Part shown: positions 8,292 to 17,047 of the stretch, piece by piece
How the letters are laid out: each line of letters opens with the position of its first letter
How positions within the stretch are numbered: position 1 is the stretch's first letter
DNA from: Nonomuraea cavernae
Lineage (GTDB): Bacteria > Actinomycetota > Actinomycetes > Streptosporangiales > Streptosporangiaceae
Assembly (NCBI RefSeq): GCF_014646355.1
Contig: NZ_BMNH01000031.1
Span: 24,420 to 88,419 of the forward strand
Direction: 5' to 3'
Length of the DNA: 64,000 nucleotides
Notes under the pieces: generated by a model
What the model saw: only the letters and a program-made list of their open reading frames with translations
What the model was told of the DNA's origin: nothing
The model's database searches: none
Translations under genes and position numbers: made by a program

Positions 8292-9196
8292 TTGATCAGC
8301 TCCCTGGCCGCGTCGAGGTCTTCGGGGTTCTTCAGAGCCACGGTCTGGATGCCCCGGAGCCCGCGCTTGGCCAGCCCGGTCAGAGTGCCGCCGGGCAGTA
8401 GCTCGATCATCGTGGTGACGCCCAGCTCGGCCATGGTGGCCATGCAGGAGTCCCACCTGACGGGATTGCGCACCTGCTTGACCAGGCGCTCGATGAGGTC
8501 GGCGCCGCCGGTGACGATCTGGCCGTCGGCGTTGGACAGCAGCCTGACCCGCGGATCGGCGGGAGTGACGGACTGGGCGGCCTCGCGCAGGTGGGCGACG
8601 GCCGGCTCCATGTGCGCCGTGTGGAACGCGCCCGCCACGGAGAGCGGGATGAGCCGGGCGCGGGCGGGAGGAGCCTCCTTGAACGCGGCGAGCTGCTCGA
8701 GTGTGCCGCCCGCGACGATCTGGCCGGCGCCGTTGATGTTGGCCGGGGTCAGCCCGTGTGCGTCGATCGAGGCCAGGACGTCGGCCTCGACGCCGCCGAG
8801 CACCGCGGTCATGCCGGTCTCGGTGATGGAGGCGGCCTTGGCCATGGACTGGGCGCGCTCGCGGACCAGGCTCAGCGCCTGCTCCGGGGTCAGCGCCCCG
8901 GACAGCGCGGCCGCGGCGAACTCGCCGACGCTGTGGCCGGCGAGCAGGTCGGGAGTGGCCCCGAGCGCTTCGGCGGAGGCCAGCGCGGCGGCCACCAGCA
9001 GAGGCTGCGCGACGGCGGTGTCGCGGATCTCGTCGGCCCCCGCGGTCGTGCCGTAGGCGATCAGGTCGAGCCCCACGACCTCGGACCAGGCGGCCAGCCG
9101 GTCCGCGAAACCGGGCAGCTCGAGCCATGGACTGAGGAATCCTGGGGTCTGGGCACCTTGGCCCGGAGCGACGAGTACAAGCACGAAGTCCACCAT
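8288..9196 (-). CDS. fabD: Malonyl-CoA:ACP acyltransferase (FabD)
   Basis: This 302-aa protein transfers malonyl from CoA to ACP. It shows the N-terminal VAPGQGAQTPGF motif, the nucleophile Ser89 in AGHSVGEFAAAALSG and the histidine in VAGAFHTAHM. It is the first structural gene after fasR, separated by 91 bp that contain a 17-bp palindrome (9254-9270). The ATG at 9196 has AGGG five bases upstream; the next codon, GTG, is an alternative start. It overlaps fabH by three bases. Confidence 0.95.
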   Translation of the reverse strand: MVDFVLVLVAPGQGAQTPGFLSPWLELPGFADRLAAWSEVVGLDLIAYGTTAGADEIRDTAVAQPLLVAAALASAEALGATPDLLAGHSVGEFAAAALSGALTPEQALSLVRERAQSMAKAASITETGMTAVLGGVEADVLASIDAHGLTPANINGAGQIVAGGTLEQLAAFKEAPPARARLIPLSVAGAFHTAHMEPAVAHLREAAQSVTPADPRVRLLSNADGQIVTGGADLIERLVKQVRNPVRWDSCMATMAELGVTTMIELLPGGTLTGLAKRGLRGIQTVALKNPEDLDAARELIK

Positions 9197-9253
9197 GCCC
9201 TGTAGAAGTTCGACACGCTGATAGGGATCCGTACGAACTTTGTCCGCACAGTT

Positions 9254-9270
9254 TTGTAGGAAGCCTACAA
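9254..9270. promoter_or_regulatory. 17-bp palindrome upstream of fabD, candidate FasR operator
   Basis: TTGTAGG, AAG, CCTACAA is a perfect 7-bp inverted repeat with a 3-bp spacer in the fasR-fabD gap. FasR of Streptomyces coelicolor is known to bind upstream of fabD and activate the fab operon, so this is a natural candidate site. It could instead terminate the fasR transcript, but there is no T-run. Confidence 0.55.
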
Positions 9271-9287
9271 TGAAGGTTTCGGGCGGG

Positions 9288-10460
9288 TTACGTTAGGGCG
9301 CGCCACGTTACGGCGCTCTCCGCGAGCCTGCCCAGAATGAGCCCGACCTGGAGGGTGAAGGCCGATCTGCCGTCGGTCGGCTGATAGCCGGTGAGCTCGG
9401 TGATCTTCTTGAGACGGTAGCGCACCGTGTTGGGATGCACGAACAGCAACCGCGCCGTGGCCTCCAGTGATGTGCCCTGCTCCAGATAGGTGGCCAGCGT
9501 GTCGAGCAGCGGCGTGCCGGCCAGCGGCAGGTAGACGTTCTCGATGAGCTGCTTCCTGGCGTCCTCGTCGCCGTCGAGCGCCCGCTCGGCCAGCAGGTCG
9601 TCGGCGTGCACCGGCCGGGGCGCGTCGGGCCAGCCGGACGACGCCTTGAGCCCGGCCAGCGCGGCCCGGGCGGACCGGGCGGCGGCGTGCAGGTCGGGCA
9701 CCTCGGGCCCGATGACGATCGAGCCCTGGCCGAAGCGGGCCACCACCTGCCGGGCGGCGTCGTTGACGCTGCCGGCGCCGCCCACGATCACGATCAGCCG
9801 GTCGGCCTGGACTCCGGCGAGCAGGTCCATGCCGATGCGGCGGCCCTTCTCGCGCAGCCCGTCGATCACCGTGCCCGGGTCCTCGTCGGGGGCGTGACCG
9901 GCGATCACCACCACGGGGGAGGAGGTCCAGCCGAGCGCCGCGGCCCAGGAGTGCAGCCCGTCGTCCACCTCGCCGCGCACCAGCGCGTCGACGATCAGCG
10001 CCTCCAGCCGGGAGTCCCACGACCCCCTGGCCTCGGCCTCGCGCGCGTAGACGTGCGCGGCGGCGAAGGCCACGTCGCGGGTGTAGCGCAGCATGGCCTG
10101 CTGGAGCTGGTCCTCGCCGCCCGGCGCGGCCAGCTGGTCGGTCTGCGCCTCGACGACCTCGACGACGATGCGGACGATGTCGACGGTCTGCTGCAGTGAG
10201 ATGGACCGCTTGAGCTCGCGCGGCGCGGTGCCGAAGAACTCGATGCTGGGAGTCGGCCGATCCTCGCCCGCGTGCTGGAACCACTCGACGAACGCGGCGA
10301 TGCCCGCCTGGGCCACCAGCCCCACCCATGAGCGGTCCTCGGCGCTGAGCGCGCGGAACCACGGGAGCCGCTCGTCCATGCGGGCCATGGCCGCGGTGCC
10401 GAGCGAGCCCATGGCCCGCTCCAGCCTTCGGGTGGTGTCGGCCCGGATCCGGTCTGTCAC
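9288..10460 (-). CDS. fasR: FasR, PucR-family activator of fatty-acid synthesis
   Basis: This 390-aa regulator starts with a helical sensor region containing DERLPWFRALSAEDRSWVGL and AGIAAFVEWFQHAGED, typical of FasR. It ends with the PucR-type helix-turn-helix LEATARLLFVHPNTVRYRLK (about residues 330-360). FasR activates the fab operon in Streptomyces, and its position directly upstream of fabD matches that arrangement. The GTG at 10460 has AGGAGG only one base away, so the real start could be slightly further inside. The gene is only 23 bp from the DUF350 gene upstream, so it may also be read from that operon. Confidence 0.9.
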   Translation of the reverse strand: MTDRIRADTTRRLERAMGSLGTAAMARMDERLPWFRALSAEDRSWVGLVAQAGIAAFVEWFQHAGEDRPTPSIEFFGTAPRELKRSISLQQTVDIVRIVVEVVEAQTDQLAAPGGEDQLQQAMLRYTRDVAFAAAHVYAREAEARGSWDSRLEALIVDALVRGEVDDGLHSWAAALGWTSSPVVVIAGHAPDEDPGTVIDGLREKGRRIGMDLLAGVQADRLIVIVGGAGSVNDAARQVVARFGQGSIVIGPEVPDLHAAARSARAALAGLKASSGWPDAPRPVHADDLLAERALDGDEDARKQLIENVYLPLAGTPLLDTLATYLEQGTSLEATARLLFVHPNTVRYRLKKITELTGYQPTDGRSAFTLQVGLILGRLAESAVTWRALT

Positions 10461-10483
10461 GCCTCCTAGAGTGCCAGGTCCGG

Positions 10484-10915
10484 TCAGATGACCGCGACGG
10501 CCGTGATCAGGCCGATCGCCACGTGGGTGACCGCGAGCAGCCGCGCGCCCGGCTGCAGCTCGGGCTCCTTGACCAGATCGCGGACCGAGATGCCGACCAC
10601 CTTGTCGAAGGCGAGCATGGCCACGGTCTGCACCACGATGCCGACCAGGCCGAAGACCGCGGTGCCCGCGAGCCCCTCGCCCAGCCGGCCGCCGGAGGAC
10701 CAGATCGAGGCCGCCACGATGAGCCCCACCGCGGCGAGTGCGGAGGTGGCGAGCAGGGTGGCGTTGGGGTTGCGCTCGCTGCGGATGATCGAGCTCAGCT
10801 TGCCGGGAATGGCGAGGTCGATCACGTAGAAGCCGACTATCAGCAGGATCACGCCGACGGCGGCGTAGGCGGCGATGGCGCCCGCGCCGCGGGCGAGGGT
10901 CTCCAGCAGGGTCAT
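10484..10915 (-). CDS. DUF350 small membrane protein (YjfL-like)
   Basis: This 143-aa protein has four predicted membrane helices and the DUF350 pattern (AAYAAVGVILLIVGFYVIDL near the start, then GLVGIVVQTVAMLAFDKVVG). The ATG at 10915 overlaps the stop of the upstream glutathionylspermidine-synthase-like gene (ATGA). In Escherichia coli a DUF350 protein (YjfL), a GSPS-like protein (YjfC) and a DUF1190 protein (YjfM) are encoded together, so this trio is an actinobacterial counterpart. It probably forms a membrane assembly with the two partners; the biochemical role is not established. Confidence 0.85.
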   Translation of the reverse strand: MTLLETLARGAGAIAAYAAVGVILLIVGFYVIDLAIPGKLSSIIRSERNPNATLLATSALAAVGLIVAASIWSSGGRLGEGLAGTAVFGLVGIVVQTVAMLAFDKVVGISVRDLVKEPELQPGARLLAVTHVAIGLITAVAVI

Positions 10916-12060
10916 GATCGCTCGATTCGGTGAGGGACGAAGGACGAGGTGTCGTCGGTGATGAGGCCGGTGGTCTCCCTGATGCCCAGCCCGGCGGCCT
11001 CGTCGGCCACCATCCAGGCGCCGAGCACGGGCCGCTGGCCGTCGAAGTCGGGCAGGGCGTCGAAGCCCTGGAAGACGTAGCCCTCCTGGCCGTAGGAGCC
11101 GGAGGTCTCCTGGGTGCCGGCGGGCGTGACGATGCGCATCGAGGCGCCCTCCCGGCCGAGCAGCGGCTTGGCGATGTAGGAGGTCAGCTCGCGCGGGCCG
11201 TCGAGGTAGGCGGGCAGCAGGCCGGGATGGCCGGGGAACAGCTCCCACAGGATCGCGAGCAGCGCCTTGTTGGACAGTAGCGCCTTCCACAGCGGCTCGA
11301 TCCAGGTCGCGTGCCGCACGGCGTGTCGCCCGAACGCGTCGGCCAGCATCCACTCCCACGGATAGAGCTTGAACGCCGAGCGGATCATCTGGCCGTCGAG
11401 GTCGACGAAACGGCGGTTGAGCTCGTCCCAGCCGATGTCCTCCATGGCGATGGCGGCGGTGGTCAGCCCGGCCTGCTCGGCGGTCTCCTGGAGGTAGGCC
11501 AGGGTCATCGCCTCCTCGCCGGTCTCGTCCATGGACGTCCAGGCGAAGTGGACGGGCCCGGCGGGCAGGGACAGCTCGCCCCAGCGGTCGATGAGCCGCT
11601 CGTGGACGGAGTTCCACTGGTCGTCGTCCGGGTGCGTGTCCTTCAGCCAGAACCACTGCGCCACCGACGACTCGACCAGCGAGGTCGGCGTGTCGGCGTT
11701 GTACTCCAGCAGCTTGGCCGGCCCGGTGCCGTCGTAGCGCAGGTCGAACCGGGCGTACAGGTGGGGGTCGCGCCGCTCCCACGATCGGGCGACGTCGGCG
11801 GCGGCCCAGTCGGGGATGGCCAGGTCGGCGAAGCGGCCGGTCGAGACGATGTGATCGGCGGCCTGCAGGCACATCGCGTGCAGCTCCTCGACCTGCGCCT
11901 CCAGGGCTTCCACCTCGTCCATGGAGAAGACGTAGTGGACCGACTCGTCCCAGTAGGGGCGGTTCAGCCCCTCGGGGTGGGCCGCGCGGTGGTAGGCGAT
12001 GCCCTGGCTCTCGATGATCTTGTCCCAGCCGTCCCTGGGCGCTCCGCGCTCGCGTCGCAC
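10912..12060 (-). CDS. Glutathionylspermidine-synthase-like ATP-grasp ligase (YgiC/YjfC family)
   Basis: This 382-aa protein is the C-terminal-type ATP-grasp amide ligase of the GSPS family, without the CHAP amidase half of the bifunctional enzyme. Signature segments are FDLRYDGTGPAKLLEYNADTP, then ALLAILWELFPGHP and the Gly-rich IAKPLLGREGASMRIV. Family members join a carboxylate to an amine using ATP; the substrate here is unknown, since actinomycetes do not use glutathione. The GTG at 12060 follows the YgiB-like gene by three bases and the gene overlaps DUF350 downstream, so the three form one operon. Confidence 0.87.
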   Translation of the reverse strand: MRRERGAPRDGWDKIIESQGIAYHRAAHPEGLNRPYWDESVHYVFSMDEVEALEAQVEELHAMCLQAADHIVSTGRFADLAIPDWAAADVARSWERRDPHLYARFDLRYDGTGPAKLLEYNADTPTSLVESSVAQWFWLKDTHPDDDQWNSVHERLIDRWGELSLPAGPVHFAWTSMDETGEEAMTLAYLQETAEQAGLTTAAIAMEDIGWDELNRRFVDLDGQMIRSAFKLYPWEWMLADAFGRHAVRHATWIEPLWKALLSNKALLAILWELFPGHPGLLPAYLDGPRELTSYIAKPLLGREGASMRIVTPAGTQETSGSYGQEGYVFQGFDALPDFDGQRPVLGAWMVADEAAGLGIRETTGLITDDTSSFVPHRIERS

Positions 12061-12063
12061 CCG

Positions 12064-12510
12064 TCAGCCGCCACTGCTCGAACGGCTGCCGAAACCGCCT
12101 CGCTGGATCTCACGGCCGGCGCGCGAGGAGATGTTGACGTCGGACGGGCGCAGACTGGTGCCGCCGCGCACGCGGGTGCCGACCCGGCTGCCGCCGTAGT
12201 ACCAGTGGTAGGCGCCGCGCGAGCCGACGTAGTAGTGGGAATTGCCGTCGTCGTCGTCGCAGTAGGACTCGTCGACGACCGCGTAGGAGCCGTCGGACAG
12301 CTGGTCGTTCATGTCGACGCAGTCGGCGGCGACCTCCTCGGTGTTCTGCGTGGCGGCGCAGAACCCGACCACCATGACGGAGACCACGCCGATGACGGTC
12401 AGCGTGATCACCCGCGACGACTTGGACGGTTTCGGCGGGGTCGGCCGTCCGGAAGGTCTCGGTGGTCCGGGTGGCCAGGGAGGTGGCGCCGGGGGCGAGG
12501 GGTTTCCCAT
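12064..12510 (-). CDS. Single-pass membrane protein, YgiB/DUF1190-like position
   Basis: This 148-aa protein has a proline-rich cytoplasmic N-terminus, one membrane helix at about residues 33-53 (VITLTVIGVVSVMVVGFCA) and an extracytoplasmic domain with Asp/Cys/Tyr-rich segments (DESYCDDDDGNSHYYVGSRG). The C-terminus is Ser/Gly-rich. The ATG at 12510 has AGGA nine bases upstream. By position in the DUF350-GSPS operon it corresponds to YgiB/YjfM (DUF1190), and the GSYAVVDESYCDDD stretch resembles that family, but the similarity is modest. It may supply the amine or carboxyl acceptor for the ligase; this is inference. Confidence 0.72.
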   Translation of the reverse strand: MGNPSPPAPPPWPPGPPRPSGRPTPPKPSKSSRVITLTVIGVVSVMVVGFCAATQNTEEVAADCVDMNDQLSDGSYAVVDESYCDDDDGNSHYYVGSRGAYHWYYGGSRVGTRVRGGTSLRPSDVNISSRAGREIQRGGFGSRSSSGG

Positions 12511-12589
12511 CAGAATCCTGCTTTCATTGACCGGTGAGCCTATCGCCGCCGTTCCCGGCCCATCAATCCGCCGGAGGGATGAGACACCC

Positions 12590-13609
12590 ATGACGCCCGT
12601 CGAGGCTCTCCGAGAGATCGCCTTCCTGCTGGAGCGCGCGGGCGAGCCGGCCTACCGCGTACGCGCCTTCCGCCGCGCCGCCGCCGTCGTCGCGGGCCTG
12701 CCCGAGGAGGAGCTGGTACGGCTCGCGGACACGGGCGGACTGGCCGACCTGCCGGGCATCGGCAAGGTGACGGCCCTGGCGGTCACCGAGGCGCTGGCCG
12801 GGCAGGTGCCGACCTACCTGCGCCGGATGCGGGCCACCGAGGGAGCCGACCTCGACGACGAGACGGCGGCCCTGAGGGCGGCGCTCAAGGGCGACCTGCA
12901 CAGCCACTCCGACTGGTCGGACGGCGGCTCGCCGATCGAGGAGATGGCCGAGGCGGCCTGTGCGCTCGGCCACGAGTACTGGGCGCTGACCGACCACTCG
13001 CCCCGCCTGACGATCGCCAATGGCCTGTCGGCCGCCCGGCTGAGGCGGCAGCTCGACGAGGTCGACCGGCTCAACGAGCGGCTGGCGCCGTTCCGGATCC
13101 TGACCGGCGTCGAGGTCGACATCAACCCCGACGGCACGCTCGACCAGGAGCCCGAGCTGCTGGCACGGCTGGACGTGGTGGTGGCCAGCGCGCACTCGAA
13201 GCTGAGGATGAACCGCTACGAGATGACCCGCAGGATGGTGACGGCGATCGCCGACCCGAACGTCGACGTCCTCGGCCACTGCACCGGGCGGATCGTCCGG
13301 GGCGGCACCAGCCGCGGCGGGCGCAGGCCCGAGTCGGAGTTCGACGCCGAGCTGGTCTTCGAGGCCTGCCGCCGGTTCGGCGTGGCCGTCGAGATCAACT
13401 CCCGGCCCGACCGGCAGGACCCGCCGAAACGGCTGATGCGGCTGGCCTACGAGATGGGCTGCGACTTCGCGATCGACTCCGACGCCCACGCGCCCGGCCA
13501 GCTCGACTGGCAGCGGTTCGGCTGCGAGCGGGCCGCAAGGTGCGGCATCGAGCCCGCCCGGGTGGTCAACACCTGGGCGCTGGACGAGCTGCTGGCCTGG
13601 ACCCGGTGA
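12590..13609 (+). CDS. PHP-domain phosphoesterase with helix-hairpin-helix N-terminus
   Basis: This 339-aa protein combines a PolX-like helical N-terminus (about 1-85), including the HhH motif LADLPGIGKVTALAVTEAL, with a PHP metal-dependent phosphoesterase domain (about 100-335). PHP motifs are GDLHSHSDWSDGG, ALTDHSPRL, GVEVDI, ASAHSKL, GHCTG and FAIDSDAHAP. It lacks a nucleotidyltransferase (Pol beta) domain, so it resembles PolX without the polymerase core. A role in DNA repair or nucleotide phosphate hydrolysis is likely. The ATG at 12590 has GGAGGG 11 bases upstream and lies 79 bp from the divergent YgiB-like gene. Confidence 0.88.
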   Translation: MTPVEALREIAFLLERAGEPAYRVRAFRRAAAVVAGLPEEELVRLADTGGLADLPGIGKVTALAVTEALAGQVPTYLRRMRATEGADLDDETAALRAALKGDLHSHSDWSDGGSPIEEMAEAACALGHEYWALTDHSPRLTIANGLSAARLRRQLDEVDRLNERLAPFRILTGVEVDINPDGTLDQEPELLARLDVVVASAHSKLRMNRYEMTRRMVTAIADPNVDVLGHCTGRIVRGGTSRGGRRPESEFDAELVFEACRRFGVAVEINSRPDRQDPPKRLMRLAYEMGCDFAIDSDAHAPGQLDWQRFGCERAARCGIEPARVVNTWALDELLAWTR

Positions 13610-13706
13610 CGCGACCGGTGGCCGTGGCGTGAGACCTCTGTGACCCGCCGGTGAGGAGCGCCTGACGGGGGCCGCCGCCCGCCCGCCGATTGTCGGTCGC
13701 CGCGCG

Positions 13707-13720
13707 TAGCGTCCCGGTTG
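13707..13720 (+). promoter_or_regulatory. -10 box for a leaderless WYL regulator mRNA
   Basis: TAGCGT (13707-13712) ends seven bases before the GTG at 13720 and there is no ribosome site, which fits transcription starting at the start codon. No convincing -35 is seen. Confidence 0.45.
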
Positions 13721-14442
13721 TGAACCGTACCGATCGGCTCTACGCGCTCGTCGAGGACCTGCGCGCCATCTCGCCCCGCCACCGCTCCGCGCGCGAGCTC
13801 GCCCAGCGGTTCGAGGTGAGCGTGCGCACGATCGAGCGCGACATCACCGCGCTGCAGGAGTCGGGGGTGCCGATCTACGCCGAGCCGGGGCGCAGGGGCG
13901 GATACGCCATCGACAGGAAGATGTCGCTGCCCCCGCTCAACTTCACGCCCGCCGAGGCCGTGGCCATCGCGGTGGCGCTCAGCAGGGCCGGCGACCAGCC
14001 GTTCGGCCGGCAGGCGCGCAGCGCGTTACGCAAGGTCGTGGCGGCCATGCCGGGGCCCGAGGGCGAGCTGGCCCGGGAGCTCGCCCGGCGCGTCCAGGTG
14101 GCCGAGCCGGCCGAGCCGGGCGGGGTCCGGCCCCTCGGCGGCGAGGGCGTCTCACGCGCCATCGAGGACGCCCTGCAGCGGCGGCGCGTGCTCAGGCTCG
14201 ACTACACCGACGCCAAGGGCGCGCTGACCTCGCGCGACGTCGAGCCCGGCGTGTTCCTGGGCGGGCGCGGCGGGTTCTGGTATCTCGTGGCGTGGTGCCG
14301 GCTCCGCGACGACGTGCGGGTCTTCCGGCTCGACCGCGTCGCCGCGGCCACGGTCACCGCCGAGCGCTGCCCCGACCGGCCGCTGGAGGGGTTCGCCACC
14401 GAGGTGCCCGACATGCTCGTGCACGGCACCCTGCTCGACTGA
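13720..14442 (+). CDS. HTH/WYL-domain transcriptional regulator
   Basis: This 240-aa DeoR/YafY-type regulator has an N-terminal winged HTH (about 1-60; ARELAQRFEVSVRTIERDIT and PGRRGGYAI wing) and a C-terminal WYL domain (about 145-235; FWYLVAWCRLRDDVRVFRLDR). WYL domains sense small ligands or nucleic acids. The GTG start follows a -10-like TAGCGT by seven bases. It has no partner gene directly downstream on the same strand; the neighbouring MDMPI gene is convergent. Confidence 0.9.
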   Translation: MNRTDRLYALVEDLRAISPRHRSARELAQRFEVSVRTIERDITALQESGVPIYAEPGRRGGYAIDRKMSLPPLNFTPAEAVAIAVALSRAGDQPFGRQARSALRKVVAAMPGPEGELARELARRVQVAEPAEPGGVRPLGGEGVSRAIEDALQRRRVLRLDYTDAKGALTSRDVEPGVFLGGRGGFWYLVAWCRLRDDVRVFRLDRVAAATVTAERCPDRPLEGFATEVPDMLVHGTLLD

Positions 14443-14527
14443 GTCACTCGAAAATTCGCTCGAAAACACCGACATAGGGTTGTCGCCTCCCCGGTGGATC
14501 CTGGTCCCTGTTCGACGGACAGGAGAC

Positions 14528-14560
14528 GGCGCCGTCCTCCGCGTGGAGACGGACGGCGCC
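14528..14560. terminator. 10-bp hairpin between convergent genes
   Basis: GGCGCCGTCC (14528-14537) and GGACGGCGCC (14551-14560) form a perfect stem with a 13-nt loop, 85 bases after the WYL gene stop. It could terminate both the WYL gene and the convergent MDMPI gene. The remainder of 14443-14788 shows no gene or other feature I can support. Confidence 0.5.
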
Positions 14561-14788
14561 GGCGGCGATCCGCCAGGCGGGCCGGCGTCGCCTGTCCGAA
14601 CGACACGCCGGGTGTCTTCTCGGGTCTACCACCCCGACGGCATGACCGGCGGTGGGTCCGCGCGGGCGCCTTCCCCGCCGGCCGGGCTCACACACGGGGC
14701 CGCTTTACGAGCGGTCAGCCCTCCCTGGGCTCGCCGCCGATCGCCGAGCGGCGGCGCGTCCAGGGCTCCCGGTCCGCGCTCGGCCCCG

Positions 14789-15532
14789 CTAGAACGCGGC
14801 CTTCGCCAGCCAGCGGTCGAGCAGGTCGCGGTCGCCGAAGACGGCCAGCGTGTCCGCGAAGCGCCGGCCGTACATCATGAGCAGCAGGTCGCCGGCCGGG
14901 CCGCGGACGGCGACGTCACCCTTGGCATGGCCGGGTTCCCAGCTGGCGAGGCCCCCGGGGCCCTGCGTGATGGTCCACTCGCCGTCGGTGTCGGTCGCGT
15001 GCAGGTGGATCGTGGCGCCGTCCGCGCCGGCCTCGGCCAGGCGGCGCGTGACCCATCGGGCGTGCGGCAGGTTGCCGAGCAACTCCTCGATCCCGTCGGC
15101 CGCCACCGGCGCGGGCACCGCCGGCTCCAGGCCGAGCGCGAGCTCCGCGTCGACGCGATGGACCACCAGCTCGTACGCCATCCGCCGCGCCCAGTAGGCG
15201 GCCGAGTGGTCGCCGCCCCACGACCACACCGGCGTGGCGGGGTCGGTCGACCGGAGCACGGCCAGCAACCGTGCGGCTCCGGCCGCCAGCCACGCGGCGT
15301 CACCGCTCTCACCGGGCGCCAGGCCGTTGGGCACGTCGCGCGACCAGATCGGCTCGCTCGCCCGGGTCGTCAGGAGGTGGATCACCCAGCGGTGCGTGCC
15401 ACCGACGTGGGTGACCAGCTCGGCCAGCGTCCACCCCGGACAGCTGGGCACCGGCGTGCCAGGGGCGGCGCCGGTGACCAGCTCGACGAGGCGGGCGGTT
15501 TCGCTTTCCACGAGCGCGCAGTAGTCCTTCAC
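14789..15532 (-). CDS. Maleylpyruvate-isomerase-family mycothiol-dependent enzyme
   Basis: This 247-aa protein has the DinB-like four-helix MDMPI N-domain (about 1-140), with the conserved SCPGWTLAELVTHVGGTHRW segment where the histidine binds metal and with WGGDHSAAYWARRMAYELVV later in the domain. A C-terminal SCP2-like domain follows (about 170-245). Members act as mycothiol-dependent isomerases or S-transferases, so this fits an actinomycete; the substrate is unknown. The GTG at 15532 lies seven bases from a TAGTCT -10 box and has no ribosome site. Confidence 0.88.
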   Translation of the reverse strand: MKDYCALVESETARLVELVTGAAPGTPVPSCPGWTLAELVTHVGGTHRWVIHLLTTRASEPIWSRDVPNGLAPGESGDAAWLAAGAARLLAVLRSTDPATPVWSWGGDHSAAYWARRMAYELVVHRVDAELALGLEPAVPAPVAADGIEELLGNLPHARWVTRRLAEAGADGATIHLHATDTDGEWTITQGPGGLASWEPGHAKGDVAVRGPAGDLLLMMYGRRFADTLAVFGDRDLLDRWLAKAAF

Positions 15533-15545
15533 ACGCCCGAGACTA
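15533..15545 (-). promoter_or_regulatory. -10 box for leaderless MDMPI-family mRNA
   Basis: On the minus strand TAGTCT (15545-15540) is followed by seven bases and the GTG start at 15532; no ribosome site is present. Confidence 0.5.
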
Positions 15546-15547
15546 GA

Positions 15548-17047
15548 TCAGGCGGCCGCGCAGGCGACGTCCTGGTTCGGCACCTTGCCCTTGAGCAGGA
15601 ACGAGTTCACCATGCTCTGGATGCACTTGTTGCCCGAGCTGTAGGAGCCGTGTCCCTGGCCCTCGTAGGTGAGCAGGGTGGCGTTCCCGAGCTGCCTGGT
15701 CAAACTGGGCGCCCACTGGTAGGGAGTGGCCGGGTCGCCCTTGCCGCCGACCACGAGGATCGGCGCCGAGCCCTTGGCGTTCACCTTCCGGGCCTCGTTG
15801 TTGCCCGCGACCGGCCACGAGGTGCAGATCCCGCCCGCGCCCTCGCTGCCGAACAACGGTGAGATCTTGATCGCCTCCTTCCAGGTGCGCGTCAGCTCGC
15901 CCTCGTCGGGCCGCTCGGCGGAGTCCACGCAGGTGATCGCCGGGAAGCTGGACATCTGGGTGGTGTAGGTGCCGTCCTTGGAGCGGCCGGTGTAGGAGTC
16001 GGCCAGGTAGATCAGCGCGTCGCCCCGTCCCTTGTCCGCCTGCGCGAGCGCGGTCTCCAGGAACGGCCAGGCACCCTCGGAGTAGAGGGCGGCCGCGAGC
16101 CCGGTGGAGGCCAGGCCCTGGGTGAGCCGGCGGTTGCCGACCCGCAGCGGCTTGTCGACCAGCTTGTACATCAGCCGCATGACGTTCGCGTCGGCGGCCT
16201 TCACGGTGTCGCCGAGCTCGCAGCCCTCCTTGACGCAGTCCTTCAGGAAGCTCTCGTACGCCTGCTGGAAGCCCCTGGTCTGGGCCAGGGTGCGCTGCCT
16301 GAACGTGACGGACGGGTCGAGCGGCGCGTCGAGCACCACCCGGCCGACCTTGTTCGGGTACTTGGTGGCGTAGACCGCGCCGAGCTGCGTGCCGTACGAC
16401 ATGCCGAGGTAGTTGAGCTTGGCGTCGCCGAGCGCGGCGCGCAGCCGGTCCATGTCGCGGGCGGTGTTGCCGGTGCCGATGTACGGCAGGAGGCGGCTCG
16501 CGTCACGCTTGCAGAGCTCGGCGAACCTCTGGTTGGCCGCCCTGCCCGCCTCACGGGTCTTCTGGGTGGGCGGCAGCGTGTTGAGCTCGACGTACGCGTC
16601 CATGTCCGCGTTGCTGCCGCAGCGCACGCCCGAGCTGCGGTCGACGCCGCGCGGGTCGAAGCTGACCAGGTCGTAGCGGGTGCGCAGGGTGTCGAACATC
16701 TTGGCCGCCTGGGCGAGGGTGTCGACGCCGGAGCCGCCCGGGCCGCCGAAGTTGAACACCAGCGAGCCCAGCCGCCTGCTCTGGTCGGTGGCCGCGATCT
16801 TGATCAACGCCAGGTCGATCGTACCGAGATCGGGATTGTCGTAGTCGAGTGGCACGGTGAGTTTCCCGCACCTGACGCCGGGCTCCTGGCGGGCGGGCGG
16901 CTCTCCGTCAGGACGGACGATGTCCGTGCACGGGCCCCAGGAGATGGGGTCGACGACGACGCCTTTGGGCTCGGTGTCGGGCGTCGCCGTGCTCACACAG
17001 GCGGTGGCGGACACTGCCAGCGTGGCGGCGGCAAGGACATGACGCAT
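15548..17047 (-). CDS. Secreted tripeptidyl-aminopeptidase-like alpha/beta hydrolase
   Basis: This 499-aa protein belongs to the TAP/SlpD group of alpha/beta hydrolases. It starts with an export signal (RHVLAAATLAVSATACV); the Cys might be lipidated, but the box is weak. The nucleophile Ser is in LGMSYGTQLGAVYA, the acid in VVGGKGDPATPYQWA and the His in EGQGHGSYSSG. The oxyanion segment VFNFGGPGGSG is typical. Length fits the family. The ATG at 17047 has GGGGAGAG six bases upstream. It probably trims peptides outside the cell. The gene sits between MDMPI and aceE on the same strand but has a terminator before it. Confidence 0.9.
   Translation of the reverse strand: MRHVLAAATLAVSATACVSTATPDTEPKGVVVDPISWGPCTDIVRPDGEPPARQEPGVRCGKLTVPLDYDNPDLGTIDLALIKIAATDQSRRLGSLVFNFGGPGGSGVDTLAQAAKMFDTLRTRYDLVSFDPRGVDRSSGVRCGSNADMDAYVELNTLPPTQKTREAGRAANQRFAELCKRDASRLLPYIGTGNTARDMDRLRAALGDAKLNYLGMSYGTQLGAVYATKYPNKVGRVVLDAPLDPSVTFRQRTLAQTRGFQQAYESFLKDCVKEGCELGDTVKAADANVMRLMYKLVDKPLRVGNRRLTQGLASTGLAAALYSEGAWPFLETALAQADKGRGDALIYLADSYTGRSKDGTYTTQMSSFPAITCVDSAERPDEGELTRTWKEAIKISPLFGSEGAGGICTSWPVAGNNEARKVNAKGSAPILVVGGKGDPATPYQWAPSLTRQLGNATLLTYEGQGHGSYSSGNKCIQSMVNSFLLKGKVPNQDVACAAA

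Noticed and set aside
7335..9128. FabH as a 597-codon protein with a long N-terminal extension
   Set aside because: The extension is out-of-frame fabD sequence; FabH homology starts at the GTG at 8291, coupled to the fabD stop.
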